DNA of 38,711 nucleotides from an uncultured Bacilli bacterium (GCA_947626275.1 CANQRL010000012.1:1-38711); one strand, 5' to 3'; positions 7,504 through 16,130 are shown, counted from the first letter of the stretch. Notes: generated by a model not told the origin, from the sequence alone. Program-made: numbers and translations.

Positions 7504-9816
7504 ATGTCAGATACATATACGAAAATCACTCTTGACGTCATCAAGAGAAATGGCAAAAAGGTAGACTTTGATGCTAGTAAAATTGCTCTCGCTATCAAGA
7601 AAGGATTTGATAGCGTTGTTACAACAAATGAAAATGCAGAAGAAGAAAAGAAAGTTTATACAGGAAAAGACGTTAATAAAGTTTACCTAGGGGTAATCAA
7701 AGCGATTGAAAAAAAATATAAAGATGAAACGAAAATTAAGATTGAAGAAATTCAAGATTTAATAGAAGAAGAATTAGGTCGTCAAGGATATGAAGATGTT
7801 CGAACTTCTTTCTCTGAATATCGGGAAAGAAGAAATCAATCTCGAGAATTATTCGCAGATGACAAAAGACTTCATAAATTCTTAAAGACATTAGAGGGTC
7901 TTGGACTAAAATCTGCTAATGAAGATGACACCAAAAGAGAAAATGCGAATATCGATGGCGATAGTGCCATGGGAACGATGCTTCAATATGGTAGTACCGT
8001 TTCTAAGGAATTTGCCAAAGCTTATCTTATGAAGAAAAGATTTAGTCAAGCTCATGATGAAGGAGATATCCACATTCATGATATGGACTTCCTTGCGATG
8101 GGAACGACTACTTGTATGCAAATCGAACTAGATAGACTTTTCAAAAATGGTTTTTCAACTGGTCATGGACATCTAAGAACGCCTAATAGTATCGGTTCTT
8201 ATAGTGCACTAGCAGCGATAGCTATTCAGTCTAACCAAAATGATCAACATGGTGGACAGTCTATTCCAGCTTTTGATTATTATATGGCTCCTGGTGTTTT
8301 GAAAACTTTCAAGAAAGAATTTAAACAACAAATTTATGATTTACTAGATTATGAAGATTTATTCCCATTTATTAATATGGATAGAATCACAAGAGAAATT
8401 GATAAGTTGCCAACCCTCGATTTTGAAATCGAAAAGTTTGAACCAATTTATCAAGAATCAGAACAGATTAAAAGATTATTTGTAAAATCTTATGAAAGAG
8501 CTCTTGCTAAGACAGATAGACAGACCTATCAAGCAATGGAAGCCTTTGTTCACAATCTAAATACTATGCATTCTCGGGCAGGAGCGCAAGTACCATTTTC
8601 ATCTATTAACTTTGGTACGGATACTTCAGCTGAAGGAAGAATGGTTATTAAAGATTTCTTAGAGGCTACTTATGCAGGACTAGGAAAAGGAGAAACACCA
8701 ATTTTCCCAGTATCTATCTTTAAGGTTAAAGAGGGAGTTAACTACAACCCAGAAGATCCAAACTATGATTTATTCAAATTAGCATGTAAGGTATCTGCTA
8801 AAAGATTATTCCCTAACTTCTCTTTCTTAGATGCTCCATTCAATTTAGAGTATTATAAAGAGGGAGATTACCGGACAGAAGTTGGTTATATGGGTTGCCG
8901 TACACGTGTTATGGCAGATGTAACTGATCCAAATAATCAAACAACTGGTGGTCGTGGAAACTTGTCATTCACGTCTATCAATTTACCAAGACTTGGAATC
9001 AAACATGGTATTTGCTTACATGAAAGAGATAAAGCAGATATGAAAGGATTCTATGAAGACTTAGGTGAAATGATGGACTTAGTAAGAGATCAATTACTAG
9101 AGAGATTTGAAGTTCAATGTAACAAAAGAGTGTATAACTTTCCATTCTTATTAGGTTCTGGCGTTTGGACAGATGGAGATAAATTAAAACCAACCGATCG
9201 CTTGAGAAAAATTTTAAAGCATGGAACGTTAACGATTGGATTTATCGGTTTGGCAGAGACATTGAAAGCTTTAATTGGTAAACATCATGGAGAGAGCGAA
9301 GAAGCTCAAAAGTTAGGTCTTGAAATCATTTCCTTTATGCGAAATAGGTGTAATGAATATTGCAAAAAATGGAATTTAAATTTCACATTGATTGCTACTC
9401 CTGCAGAAGGATTATCAGGAAGGTTTGTCAATATTGATAAGGCCATTTATGGAAATATTAAAGGAGTAACGGATAGAAGTTATTATACGAATTCTTTCCA
9501 TATCCCAGTATATTTCAATATTAGTATTAAGAAAAAAATCGAATTAGAGGCGCCATATCATAATTTAACAAATGGTGGACATATTTCTTATATTGAATTA
9601 GATGGAGATACTGTTCAAAATGTTGAAGCATTTGAAAGCGTTATTCGTTTAATGAAAGAATCTGGAATTGGTTATGGGGCAATTAACCATCCAGTTGATA
9701 GAGATCCCGTATGTGGATATGTTGGGGTTATTGGAGATGTTTGTCCAGGATGTGGACGAAAAGAGTTTGATAGTGTACCACTCGAAGAAGTGAAATCACT
9801 AAATTGTGGATGTTAA
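7504..9816 (+). CDS. nrdD: Anaerobic (class III) ribonucleoside-triphosphate reductase, large subunit lacking the glycyl radical site
   Basis: Reduces ribonucleoside triphosphates to deoxyribonucleotides under anoxia. The 770-residue protein starts with an ATP-cone allosteric domain (about 8-105), followed by the ten-stranded barrel. Catalytic cysteines are visible as Cys204 (TTTCMQ) and Cys465 in YMGCRTRV, the thiyl-radical position. The C-terminus is odd: after VCGYVG and CPGCGR, a zinc-ribbon-like segment, it stops at SLNCGC, with no RVxGYL glycyl-radical motif. The first Cys of the usual CxxC pair is Asp (DPVC), perhaps compensated by the terminal CGC. The missing motif is encoded by the next gene, 16 nt downstream. 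AGGAGG precedes the ATG. Operon: nrdD, glycyl-radical protein, nrdG. Confidence 0.95.
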   Translation: MSDTYTKITLDVIKRNGKKVDFDASKIALAIKKGFDSVVTTNENAEEEKKVYTGKDVNKVYLGVIKAIEKKYKDETKIKIEEIQDLIEEELGRQGYEDVRTSFSEYRERRNQSRELFADDKRLHKFLKTLEGLGLKSANEDDTKRENANIDGDSAMGTMLQYGSTVSKEFAKAYLMKKRFSQAHDEGDIHIHDMDFLAMGTTTCMQIELDRLFKNGFSTGHGHLRTPNSIGSYSALAAIAIQSNQNDQHGGQSIPAFDYYMAPGVLKTFKKEFKQQIYDLLDYEDLFPFINMDRITREIDKLPTLDFEIEKFEPIYQESEQIKRLFVKSYERALAKTDRQTYQAMEAFVHNLNTMHSRAGAQVPFSSINFGTDTSAEGRMVIKDFLEATYAGLGKGETPIFPVSIFKVKEGVNYNPEDPNYDLFKLACKVSAKRLFPNFSFLDAPFNLEYYKEGDYRTEVGYMGCRTRVMADVTDPNNQTTGGRGNLSFTSINLPRLGIKHGICLHERDKADMKGFYEDLGEMMDLVRDQLLERFEVQCNKRVYNFPFLLGSGVWTDGDKLKPTDRLRKILKHGTLTIGFIGLAETLKALIGKHHGESEEAQKLGLEIISFMRNRCNEYCKKWNLNFTLIATPAEGLSGRFVNIDKAIYGNIKGVTDRSYYTNSFHIPVYFNISIKKKIELEAPYHNLTNGGHISYIELDGDTVQNVEAFESVIRLMKESGIGYGAINHPVDRDPVCGYVGVIGDVCPGCGRKEFDSVPLEEVKSLNCGC

Positions 9817-9832
9817 AAAGGAGGATTTATTT

Positions 9833-10012
9833 ATGGAAAAATTAGTTGGTGAAGGTGTAGGTTTTGAGAGAATTAGAAGAGTAACAGGATATCTTTCAGG
9901 AGATGTAAAACGTTTTAACAATGGAAAGAGAGCAGAGGAAAAAGATAGAGTAAAACACTCTGGCATTAATGAAGTAAAGAATGCTATGAAAACCTGCTCA
10001 GCAACGAAATAA
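9833..10012 (+). CDS. Stand-alone glycyl radical domain of class III ribonucleotide reductase (split NrdD)
   Basis: A 59-residue protein matching the extreme C-terminus of normal NrdD. RIRRVTGYLSGDVKRFNN and GKRAEEKDRVKH align with the E. coli ending as I remember it (RRVCGYLGSPDARPFNAGKQ... RVKHL), so Gly19 is the expected radical-bearing glycine. It should dock on the large NrdD protein and be activated by NrdG. It is a real gene rather than a frameshift remnant: AAGGAGG at 9818-9824 sits 8 nt before ATG 9833, the large subunit ends cleanly before it, and its stop overlaps the nrdG start by 1 nt. An in-frame ATG at 9806, inside the end of nrdD, lacks a well-placed site. GrcA (YfiD), which rescues pyruvate formate-lyase, is a functional precedent for a separate glycyl domain. 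Confidence 0.88.
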   Translation: MEKLVGEGVGFERIRRVTGYLSGDVKRFNNGKRAEEKDRVKHSGINEVKNAMKTCSATK

Positions 10013-10575
10013 TGACCATTCGTTTAGCGAGTGATTTACAACCCGATAGTGTGGTAGATGGAACTGGCATTAGGACCGTTATTTGGACCCAAGGATGTGG
10101 TCACGCTTGTCCAGGATGCCATAATCCTGATACTCATGACTTTGACGGTGGATGGGAAATCGAAGTAGGGGATATTTTAGAAGAAATAGAAGAATTGGAA
10201 GCACAAACGGGAGTTACTTTTAGTGGGGGAGATCCTTTCTATCAACCAGAAGCTTGTGCAGTTATCGCCAAATATGTGCATAAAAAGAAAATGAATGTTT
10301 GGTGTTATACGGGATTCTTGTATGAAGATCTTCTTGCTATGAGTAAGAAAAATCCTGCTATTATGGATTTCTTAAAACAAATTGATATCTTAGTAGATGG
10401 TCCCTTTATTTTAGCCAAACATAGCTATAATTTAAAATTTCGAGGATCTAGTAATCAAAGAATTATTGATGTTCCAAAGAGTTTAAAAGAAAAGAAAGTA
10501 GTTATTGCCATGGTAGATGATGTTGAGGCAGATTCCAATCGTGGAAGATATCAAAGAAAAGGTCTATATGTATAA
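10012..10575 (+). CDS. nrdG: Anaerobic ribonucleotide reductase activating protein (radical SAM)
   Basis: Radical SAM activase that uses a [4Fe-4S] cluster and S-adenosylmethionine to make the glycyl radical on its reductase. At 187 residues it has typical NrdG size. The cluster motif CxxxCxxC is Cys29, Cys33 and Cys36 in TQGCGHACPGCHNP; TFSGGDP is the conserved GGE/GGD-type SAM-binding strand, and LVDGPF is also typical. Its ATG overlaps the stop of the glycyl-radical gene (TAATG), implying translational coupling. Its substrate here should be Gly19 of the 59-residue protein. Followed by a strong terminator. Confidence 0.96.
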   Translation: MTIRLASDLQPDSVVDGTGIRTVIWTQGCGHACPGCHNPDTHDFDGGWEIEVGDILEEIEELEAQTGVTFSGGDPFYQPEACAVIAKYVHKKKMNVWCYTGFLYEDLLAMSKKNPAIMDFLKQIDILVDGPFILAKHSYNLKFRGSSNQRIIDVPKSLKEKKVVIAMVDDVEADSNRGRYQRKGLYV

Positions 10576-10601
10576 AAGAATGAGAGATCATTCTTTTTTT
10601 T
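10576..10601 (+). terminator. Terminator of the nrdD operon
   Basis: Perfect 8-bp stem AAGAATGA/TCATTCTT with GAGA loop, then a T run. Confidence 0.88.
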
Positions 10602-10640
10602 CGCAAAAATAACCAGAAAGGAAAGAAGAAAGAAATAGAG

Positions 10641-10669
10641 TGGAAAAAAGAGAGAAAACATATTATAAT
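10641..10669 (+). promoter_or_regulatory. Promoter of the fmt-murE operon
   Basis: TATAAT at 10664-10669 with a weak -35 (TGGAAA, 10641-10646) at 17-nt spacing, 17 nt before the fmt ATG. Confidence 0.55.
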
Positions 10670-10686
10670 AGTTATTAGGTGATAAC

Positions 10687-11628
10687 ATGAATCAAGAGAT
10701 AAAAGTTGTATTTATGGGAACCCCTGATTTTAGTGTTCCAGTATTAAAAATGTTAATTGAGCAATATCGTGTAGTTGGTATTGTTGCTCAACCGGATAAA
10801 CCAGTTGGAAGAGCGGGAAAAATGAGTATTTCTCCTGTGAAAAAGGTGGCATTAGAGGAAAATATCCCTCTTTATCAACCTGTCAAAATTCGAAAAGAAT
10901 ATGAAGAAATTCTCGCCTTAGAACCGGATGTTATCGTGACGTGCGCTTATGGACAGATTATTCCTAAAGCTATTTTGGATTATCCAAAATATGGATGTAT
11001 CAATGTTCATGCCTCTTTGCTTCCTAAACATCGTGGGGGAGCACCTATTCATCATGCCATTATGGAAGGAGATACCAAAACCGGTATTACTATCATGTAT
11101 ATGGATGTGGGAATGGATGATGGAGATATCATTAGACAAAAAGAAATTCCTATTTTAGAAGAAGATACGGCTGAGACATTATTTGAAAAATTAAGTGTAT
11201 TAGGAGCCGATTTATTAAAAGAGACTTTACCAGATATTCTTACTGGAAATGTTCAAAGAATAAAACAAAATCCAGAAGAAGCTACATTTTCTTATAATAT
11301 TAGTAAAGAGGATGAAAAAATTGATTTTATGAAAACGCGAAGAGAAGTTTATAATCACATTCGTGGATTAAATAGTTTTCCTGTTGCATACACTATCCTA
11401 GATGGAAAACGTATGAAGGTTTGGGAATCGAAAATGGGTGATGCGAAAACCAAGCAACCTTGTGGAACGATTACGAGTATTGGGAAAGAAGGAATTGGTG
11501 TTGCCACTCTAGATGGTGAAATTTTTCTAACAGAAATACAGCCAGAAGGAAAAAAGCGAATGAGAGCAGTAGACTATTTAAATGGAATTGCGAATAAAGA
11601 AAGTTTAGTAGGAAAAGTATTGGAGTAG
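10687..11628 (+). CDS. fmt: Methionyl-tRNA formyltransferase
   Basis: Transfers a formyl group from 10-formyltetrahydrofolate to Met-tRNAfMet for translation initiation. Full length at 313 residues. The catalytic residues fall at the same numbers as in E. coli Fmt: Asn106 and His108 in INVHASLLP, and Asp144 in MDVGMDDGD. The HRGGAPIHHAI loop and a C-terminal OB-like domain (about 205-313) are present. AGGTGAT precedes the ATG. The next gene starts 3 nt after its stop, so they share a transcript. Neither def nor priA, its common neighbours, is adjacent. Confidence 0.97.
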   Translation: MNQEIKVVFMGTPDFSVPVLKMLIEQYRVVGIVAQPDKPVGRAGKMSISPVKKVALEENIPLYQPVKIRKEYEEILALEPDVIVTCAYGQIIPKAILDYPKYGCINVHASLLPKHRGGAPIHHAIMEGDTKTGITIMYMDVGMDDGDIIRQKEIPILEEDTAETLFEKLSVLGADLLKETLPDILTGNVQRIKQNPEEATFSYNISKEDEKIDFMKTRREVYNHIRGLNSFPVAYTILDGKRMKVWESKMGDAKTKQPCGTITSIGKEGIGVATLDGEIFLTEIQPEGKKRMRAVDYLNGIANKESLVGKVLE

Positions 11629-11631
11629 GAT

Positions 11632-12363
11632 ATGAAGAAAAAAGGAAGATTGCAAAAGATAAAAGAAGCTTATCATCAATATAAAGAATTGCGAAAAGAT
11701 CCTAGAAAAAAGGCTCTTATGCAATTAGGCGCTTGGATTGTTGGCTTTTTCCTCTTCTATGTGATTGCAGTAGTGATCATGCCACATCCTACATCTCACT
11801 ATCACAGTAGTAGTTCTTCTAATGAGAATTTAAGTGCGTTAGAGAAGTATCAACAAGTAGAAAGCTTTGAATATACGATGAATTTCTCTTATCAGGGAAA
11901 AGAAGAAATGATAGAAGGAATCTATTTTCAGCAAAAATATTATTTTACTTATCTAGGAAAATCGTATATTGCCTTTGATGATAAAGTATATGAGGTAGAT
12001 AGTGAAAATAAACTTTTAAAAGAGACTACAGAGATGATACCTTCTCTTTCTACTTATGAGCTTTCTCAAAAGAATATCGCTAGTTGGCTAGAGTTAGCAG
12101 AAAAATTAGAACAGAGAGAATATAAGGAAGGAAAGATAGAGACTCGCTACCAGTTCCAAGATATTCCATTTACCGTGATAGAGGAAGAGAAACAAGTGAC
12201 AAGCGTGGATTTGAATTTGCAGAAATATCTTGCTAGTAAAGGAACTGCCTATGATTCTTTCCATGTGACCATTGAATATAAAGAGATGGATGAGATTACT
12301 TCCTATGAATCTTCTTATTCTGATTATCAAATCGTAAAGGGGGAACAAGATGTTACCAATTAA
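11632..12363 (+). CDS. Uncharacterised membrane-anchored protein between fmt and murE
   Basis: 243-residue protein: a basic N-terminal cytoplasmic segment (about 1-30), one membrane helix (about 31-50), a His/Ser-rich linker (HPTSHYHSSSSS), then an extracytoplasmic domain of about 175 residues rich in Tyr, Glu and Lys. I recognise no family. The ectodomain, with phrases such as FSYQGKEEMIEGIYFQQKYY and YSDYQIVKGEQD, looks beta-rich and could be lipoprotein- or wall-associated, but this is inference. It starts 3 nt after fmt and overlaps the murE start by 14 nt, so it is tightly coupled to the cell-wall genes. Confidence 0.75.
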   Translation: MKKKGRLQKIKEAYHQYKELRKDPRKKALMQLGAWIVGFFLFYVIAVVIMPHPTSHYHSSSSSNENLSALEKYQQVESFEYTMNFSYQGKEEMIEGIYFQQKYYFTYLGKSYIAFDDKVYEVDSENKLLKETTEMIPSLSTYELSQKNIASWLELAEKLEQREYKEGKIETRYQFQDIPFTVIEEEKQVTSVDLNLQKYLASKGTAYDSFHVTIEYKEMDEITSYESSYSDYQIVKGEQDVTN

Positions 12364-13717
12364 AACCGATTCTAGAAAAGTAGAACCAGGGGATACTTTT
12401 GTAGCGCTCCGGGGAATTTCTAGTGATGGACATGACTATATTGAAAAGGCGATTGAACGAGGAGCAAGTCATATTGTGGCAGAAGAGGGAAACTATTCAG
12501 TTCCAACCACGATTGTTCCAGATACTCGTAAATACCTAGAAGATCTTTTATATGAACGATATCATGAGTGTTTAGAAAGTATGACCATCATTGGGATTAC
12601 GGGAACGAATGGGAAGACAACGAGTGCTTATTTGCTCTATCAAGCCCTTAATAAGTTAGGAAGAAAAGCTTCTTATATTGGAACCATTGGCTTTTATAAG
12701 GAAAAGAAAATCCGAGATTTACCTAATACTTCTCCTGATTTGGCGGAGATTTATGAGATGTTGATGGATTCTTATGAATCAAAATGCCAGTATGTCGTGA
12801 TGGAAGTAAGTAGTCAAGGACTTTCCTATGGCAGATTAAATCGCATTGCTTTTGACTATGCTATTTTTACGAATTTAACCCAAGATCATTTGGATTATCA
12901 TAAGACCATGGAAAATTATGCCAAAGCAAAGCAACAACTTTTTCATCAAGTGAAGAAAGAAGGAAAGTGCTTCGTCAATGTCGATGATTCTTATCATTCC
13001 TATTTTATGATAGGAAATGTGGTTACCTATGGATTTCAAAAAAGCGACTATCAAGCAAGGGAAGAACGAATGAATGAACTTGGCAGTACCTTTACAGTAA
13101 ATAATTTACATATTCGCACTAGTCTGATTGGAAAGTATAATATTTATAATGCTTTATGTGTGGTTGCGCTTCTCGATTCGATGGGGATTGCAGGAGAAAA
13201 GATAGAAGAAATTATGCCAATATTAACTCCTCCTCCTGGTAGAATGGAAATCTTGAAATGGAAGGACAATACCATTATTATCGATTATGCTCATACTCCT
13301 GATGCGATGGAGAATGTCTTTCGTACCGTTCAAGAGATTCCCCATCATAAGACCTATGTTGTGTTTGGATGTACTGGAAGTAGAGACTCTAAGAAAAGAC
13401 CTATTATGATGCAGTTGGCGTTACAATACGCAGATTTTGTCGTAGTGACGAGTGATGATTTACACGATGAAGAGTTTTCTAATATCGTTCATGATATGTT
13501 ACTTGGCAATACCAAAGAACATTATCATGTGGAACAGAATCGCTATGAGGCAACGAAAATAGCTTTAGAACGCCTAGAAGAAAAGGATATTTTATTAGTG
13601 CTTGGAAAAGGTCATGAGGAATACATTTTAGTAGGCAAAGAGAAAATTCCTTATAATGACAAGAAAGCCATTCAAAAATTATTAGAAACGATGGAAAGAG
13701 AAACGATAGAGAGTTGA
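12350..13717 (+). CDS. murE: MurE-family Mur ligase, copy 1 (amino-acid-selecting motif altered)
   Basis: ATP-dependent Mur ligase of the MurE family, 455 residues. Intact hallmarks: N-terminal TDSRKVEPGDTFVALRG, P-loop GITGTNGKTT (82-91), TNLTQDHLDYH, the carbamylated-Lys helix YAKAKQQLF, and the MurE-type LVLGKGHEEY. The segment selecting the third amino acid is DDLHDEEF (369-376) instead of the DNPRxEdP of diaminopimelate-adding enzymes, and GCTGSRDSKKRP replaces the usual GCGGDRD. It may therefore use another substrate or have lost normal MurE activity. Its GGGGAA site and start lie inside the previous gene. A stem-loop spans its stop, and a second murE follows 59 nt later. The symbol denotes family, not proven activity. 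Confidence 0.85.
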   Translation: MLPIKTDSRKVEPGDTFVALRGISSDGHDYIEKAIERGASHIVAEEGNYSVPTTIVPDTRKYLEDLLYERYHECLESMTIIGITGTNGKTTSAYLLYQALNKLGRKASYIGTIGFYKEKKIRDLPNTSPDLAEIYEMLMDSYESKCQYVVMEVSSQGLSYGRLNRIAFDYAIFTNLTQDHLDYHKTMENYAKAKQQLFHQVKKEGKCFVNVDDSYHSYFMIGNVVTYGFQKSDYQAREERMNELGSTFTVNNLHIRTSLIGKYNIYNALCVVALLDSMGIAGEKIEEIMPILTPPPGRMEILKWKDNTIIIDYAHTPDAMENVFRTVQEIPHHKTYVVFGCTGSRDSKKRPIMMQLALQYADFVVVTSDDLHDEEFSNIVHDMLLGNTKEHYHVEQNRYEATKIALERLEEKDILLVLGKGHEEYILVGKEKIPYNDKKAIQKLLETMERETIES

Positions 13718-13733
13718 TAACCAACTCTCTTTT
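13708..13733 (+). terminator. Stem-loop with short T run between the murE copies
   Basis: A perfect 9-bp stem (AGAGAGTTG/CAACTCTCT) overlaps the end of murE copy 1 and ends in only four Ts, so it may terminate partially or protect the upstream message from decay. Confidence 0.6.
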
Positions 13734-13776
13734 CACGTCTTTGGGATTTTAACATAAGATATACTGAGGTGTTCTT

Positions 13777-15081
13777 ATGTTAAAATGTGATTCAAGAGAA
13801 GTAAAAGAGGGAGATACCTTTTTAGCGCTCAAGGGACAACATTGTGATGGACATGATTTTATTGAAGAAGCAATTGCGAAAGGAGCAAGTAAGGTTATTG
13901 CCGAAAGAGGGACTTATTCCGTTGAGACGGAAATTGTTTCTTCGACAAGAGAATACTTATCTCATTATTTAAAAGAAAATTTGGTTCCTATCAAAGTAAT
14001 TGGTGTAACCGGAACGAATGGGAAGACAACGACATGCTTTTTAATTTGGCAATTGTGTTGGATGTTAGGAATTCCCTGTTGCTATATTGGAACGTTAGGC
14101 TTTTATACCAAAGAAAAGAAACGGGATTTAAAAAATACCACGCCAGGAAGCTTAGAGCTATTAGAACTTTTTCAAGAGAGCTATCAAGAAGGATGTCAGT
14201 ATGTCGTGATGGAAGTAAGTAGTCAAGCTCTTGATCAGGGACGAGTTGATTTTTTAACTTTTGATTATGCCATTTTTACCAATTTAACCCAAGATCATTT
14301 AGATTATCATTTAACCATGGAAAACTACTTGAAAGCCAAACAAAAACTTTTTGAAAAAGTAAAACCAGATGGTATATCGATTATCAATGGAGATGATCCT
14401 TGTAGTGCTTATTTTGAAAAAGGAAATTTTGTCACTTATGGATATTCTTCTTGTGATTATGAAATAGAAGGGGAAACACCTACTTTTTCCATCAATGAAG
14501 AAGAGTATCAAATGCATCTTTTCGGAAAGTATAATATATATAACATGACAGCGGCAATCTGCTTGTTCTACCAATTAGGATATACGTTTCAAGATTTAAA
14601 AGATAGCGTTTTTAAGTGTGGCTCTCCAGAAGGAAGAATGGACGTAATTCCTTATGGGACCAATAAGATTATCGTGGATTACGCTCATACCCCAGATGCG
14701 ATGGAGAATATTTTAGACTGTGTAAGAGAGATGGATTACCACAAGATTATTACGATTGTTGGTTGTGGAGGAGATCGTGATAAAAGTAAAAGACCTATTA
14801 TGGGAGAAATTGCTACCCGAAAATCCGATTACGTCATTTTTACCAGCGATAATCCACGAAGTGAAAACCCGATGCGTATCTTAAAAGATATCGTTAAGGA
14901 ACTTGACAGTGTGAATTATGAAATAGAGTCAAATCGGGAGATTGCTATTAAAAAAGGTATACAATTTCTTACAAATAATGATATACTATTAGTGCTTGGA
15001 AAAGGTCATGAAAAGTATCAAATTATTGGAACTGAAAAAATATTTTTTGATGATAAACAGGTGATACTAGATAATATTTAG
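13777..15081 (+). CDS. murE: UDP-MurNAc-tripeptide synthetase MurE, copy 2 (meso-diaminopimelate-type)
   Basis: Adds the third amino acid to UDP-MurNAc-L-Ala-D-Glu. 434 residues, slightly short, with a trimmed N-terminal domain. P-loop GVTGTNGKTT is at 76-85; the Lys-bearing YLKAKQKLF helix, GCGGDRDKSKRP, and the DNPR motif at 358-361 in TSDNPRSENP are canonical. DNPR is the signature of meso-diaminopimelate-adding MurE, whereas Lys-adding enzymes differ there, so a DAP-type wall is inferred. C-terminal LVLGKGHEKYQ is intact. AGGTG lies before the ATG. mraY follows 11 nt downstream. It clearly shares ancestry with copy 1 (same motifs in the same order). Confidence 0.93.
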   Translation: MLKCDSREVKEGDTFLALKGQHCDGHDFIEEAIAKGASKVIAERGTYSVETEIVSSTREYLSHYLKENLVPIKVIGVTGTNGKTTTCFLIWQLCWMLGIPCCYIGTLGFYTKEKKRDLKNTTPGSLELLELFQESYQEGCQYVVMEVSSQALDQGRVDFLTFDYAIFTNLTQDHLDYHLTMENYLKAKQKLFEKVKPDGISIINGDDPCSAYFEKGNFVTYGYSSCDYEIEGETPTFSINEEEYQMHLFGKYNIYNMTAAICLFYQLGYTFQDLKDSVFKCGSPEGRMDVIPYGTNKIIVDYAHTPDAMENILDCVREMDYHKIITIVGCGGDRDKSKRPIMGEIATRKSDYVIFTSDNPRSENPMRILKDIVKELDSVNYEIESNREIAIKKGIQFLTNNDILLVLGKGHEKYQIIGTEKIFFDDKQVILDNI

Positions 15082-15092
15082 GAGATGATTCA

Positions 15093-16082
15093 ATGTACGT
15101 TATAACAAAAGCAATGCTAGCACTAATGATTGGATTTGTTATTTCTGTTGTTTTTGGACTGGTAGCCATACCATTATTGAGGAAAATAGCAAAGCAAAAA
15201 GTGAGTACTTATTTAGAAAAGAGTCATCAGGAAAAAGATGGAACGCCGACAATGGGAGGAATTATTTTTATTCTTCCAACCATTGCCGCGACAATTATCC
15301 TCTTACTTATGAATAAAATTGAATTTTCGTATAATTTACTGATTGTCATGTTTGTCTTTGTCGCTTATGCGATTTTAGGATTCATCGATGATTTCTTAAT
15401 TATTAAACGAAAAAATAACGTAGGATTGACAGAATTTCAGAAGTTAGCAGGACAGTTATTCATCGCTCTTATCTTCTTCGCTATTTATATGAAGGGCGGA
15501 GCAGAACCTGTCTTAGATATTTATATCTTGAATATTCGGGTAGACATGGGCTGGTTTTACGGCGTCTTCTTACTATTTACGTTGATTGCTAGTAGTAATG
15601 CCGTTAATATTACCGACGGTTTAGATGGTCTAGCGGGTGGACTATCCGTCATTGCTTTTTTAACGTTTGGAATGATTACTTGGGCGAGTCGAGGAATTCC
15701 TGGAAATGTCGATATTGCCGTATTCTGTTTCGTTTTAGTAGGAGCTCTTCTAGGATTCCTTGTTTATAACACCCATCCCGCTAAAGTGTTTATGGGAGAT
15801 ACGGGTTCCTTATCTTTAGGAGCGACTCTCGCATCCGTTGCCATTATTTCTAAACATGAAATTACTTTGTTAGTAGTAGCAGGCGTCTTTATTTTTGAGA
15901 CCTTAGTTTGTATTATTCAAATTATTAGTATGGTATATTTTAGAAGAAAAGTATTTCTCATGACGCCTTTTCACCACCATTTAGAGAAACTAGGCTGGGA
16001 TGAAAGAGATATTGTTAAACTATTCTGGGTAATCGGTTTAATATTAAGTATGTCAGCTATTATTTTTGGAGTATGGATTTAA
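15093..16082 (+). CDS. mraY: Phospho-N-acetylmuramoyl-pentapeptide transferase
   Basis: Integral membrane enzyme that transfers phospho-MurNAc-pentapeptide to undecaprenyl phosphate, making lipid I. 329 residues with about ten hydrophobic helices. Signature motifs are present: GTPTMGG, FIDDFLIIKRKNNVGL, NAVNITDGLDGLAGG, FMGDTGSLSLG and the HHHLEKLGW loop with TPFHHHLE. AGGAGATG lies just before the ATG, 11 nt after murE copy 2. Its position directly after murE matches part of the dcw cluster, though murF, murD and murG are not here. Followed by a strong terminator. Confidence 0.97.
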   Translation: MYVITKAMLALMIGFVISVVFGLVAIPLLRKIAKQKVSTYLEKSHQEKDGTPTMGGIIFILPTIAATIILLLMNKIEFSYNLLIVMFVFVAYAILGFIDDFLIIKRKNNVGLTEFQKLAGQLFIALIFFAIYMKGGAEPVLDIYILNIRVDMGWFYGVFLLFTLIASSNAVNITDGLDGLAGGLSVIAFLTFGMITWASRGIPGNVDIAVFCFVLVGALLGFLVYNTHPAKVFMGDTGSLSLGATLASVAIISKHEITLLVVAGVFIFETLVCIIQIISMVYFRRKVFLMTPFHHHLEKLGWDERDIVKLFWVIGLILSMSAIIFGVWI

Positions 16083-16105
16083 AGAAGGAGGTTCCTTCTT
16101 TTTTT
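16082..16105 (+). terminator. Terminator after mraY
   Basis: AAGAAGGA/TCCTTCTT stem, 3-nt loop, T run. The stop codon sits at the stem base. Confidence 0.87.
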
Positions 16106-16130
16106 ACTGTGATAATCTAGCTTTTCCTTA

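Noticed and set aside
9806..9832. Glycyl-radical ORF starting at ATG 9806 inside the end of nrdD, or a frameshifted single NrdD
   Set aside because: ATG 9833 has a well-spaced AAGGAGG while 9806 does not, and the large subunit ends in a clean TAA before that site. A frameshift cannot be excluded without reads, but a dedicated ribosome binding site argues for two genes.
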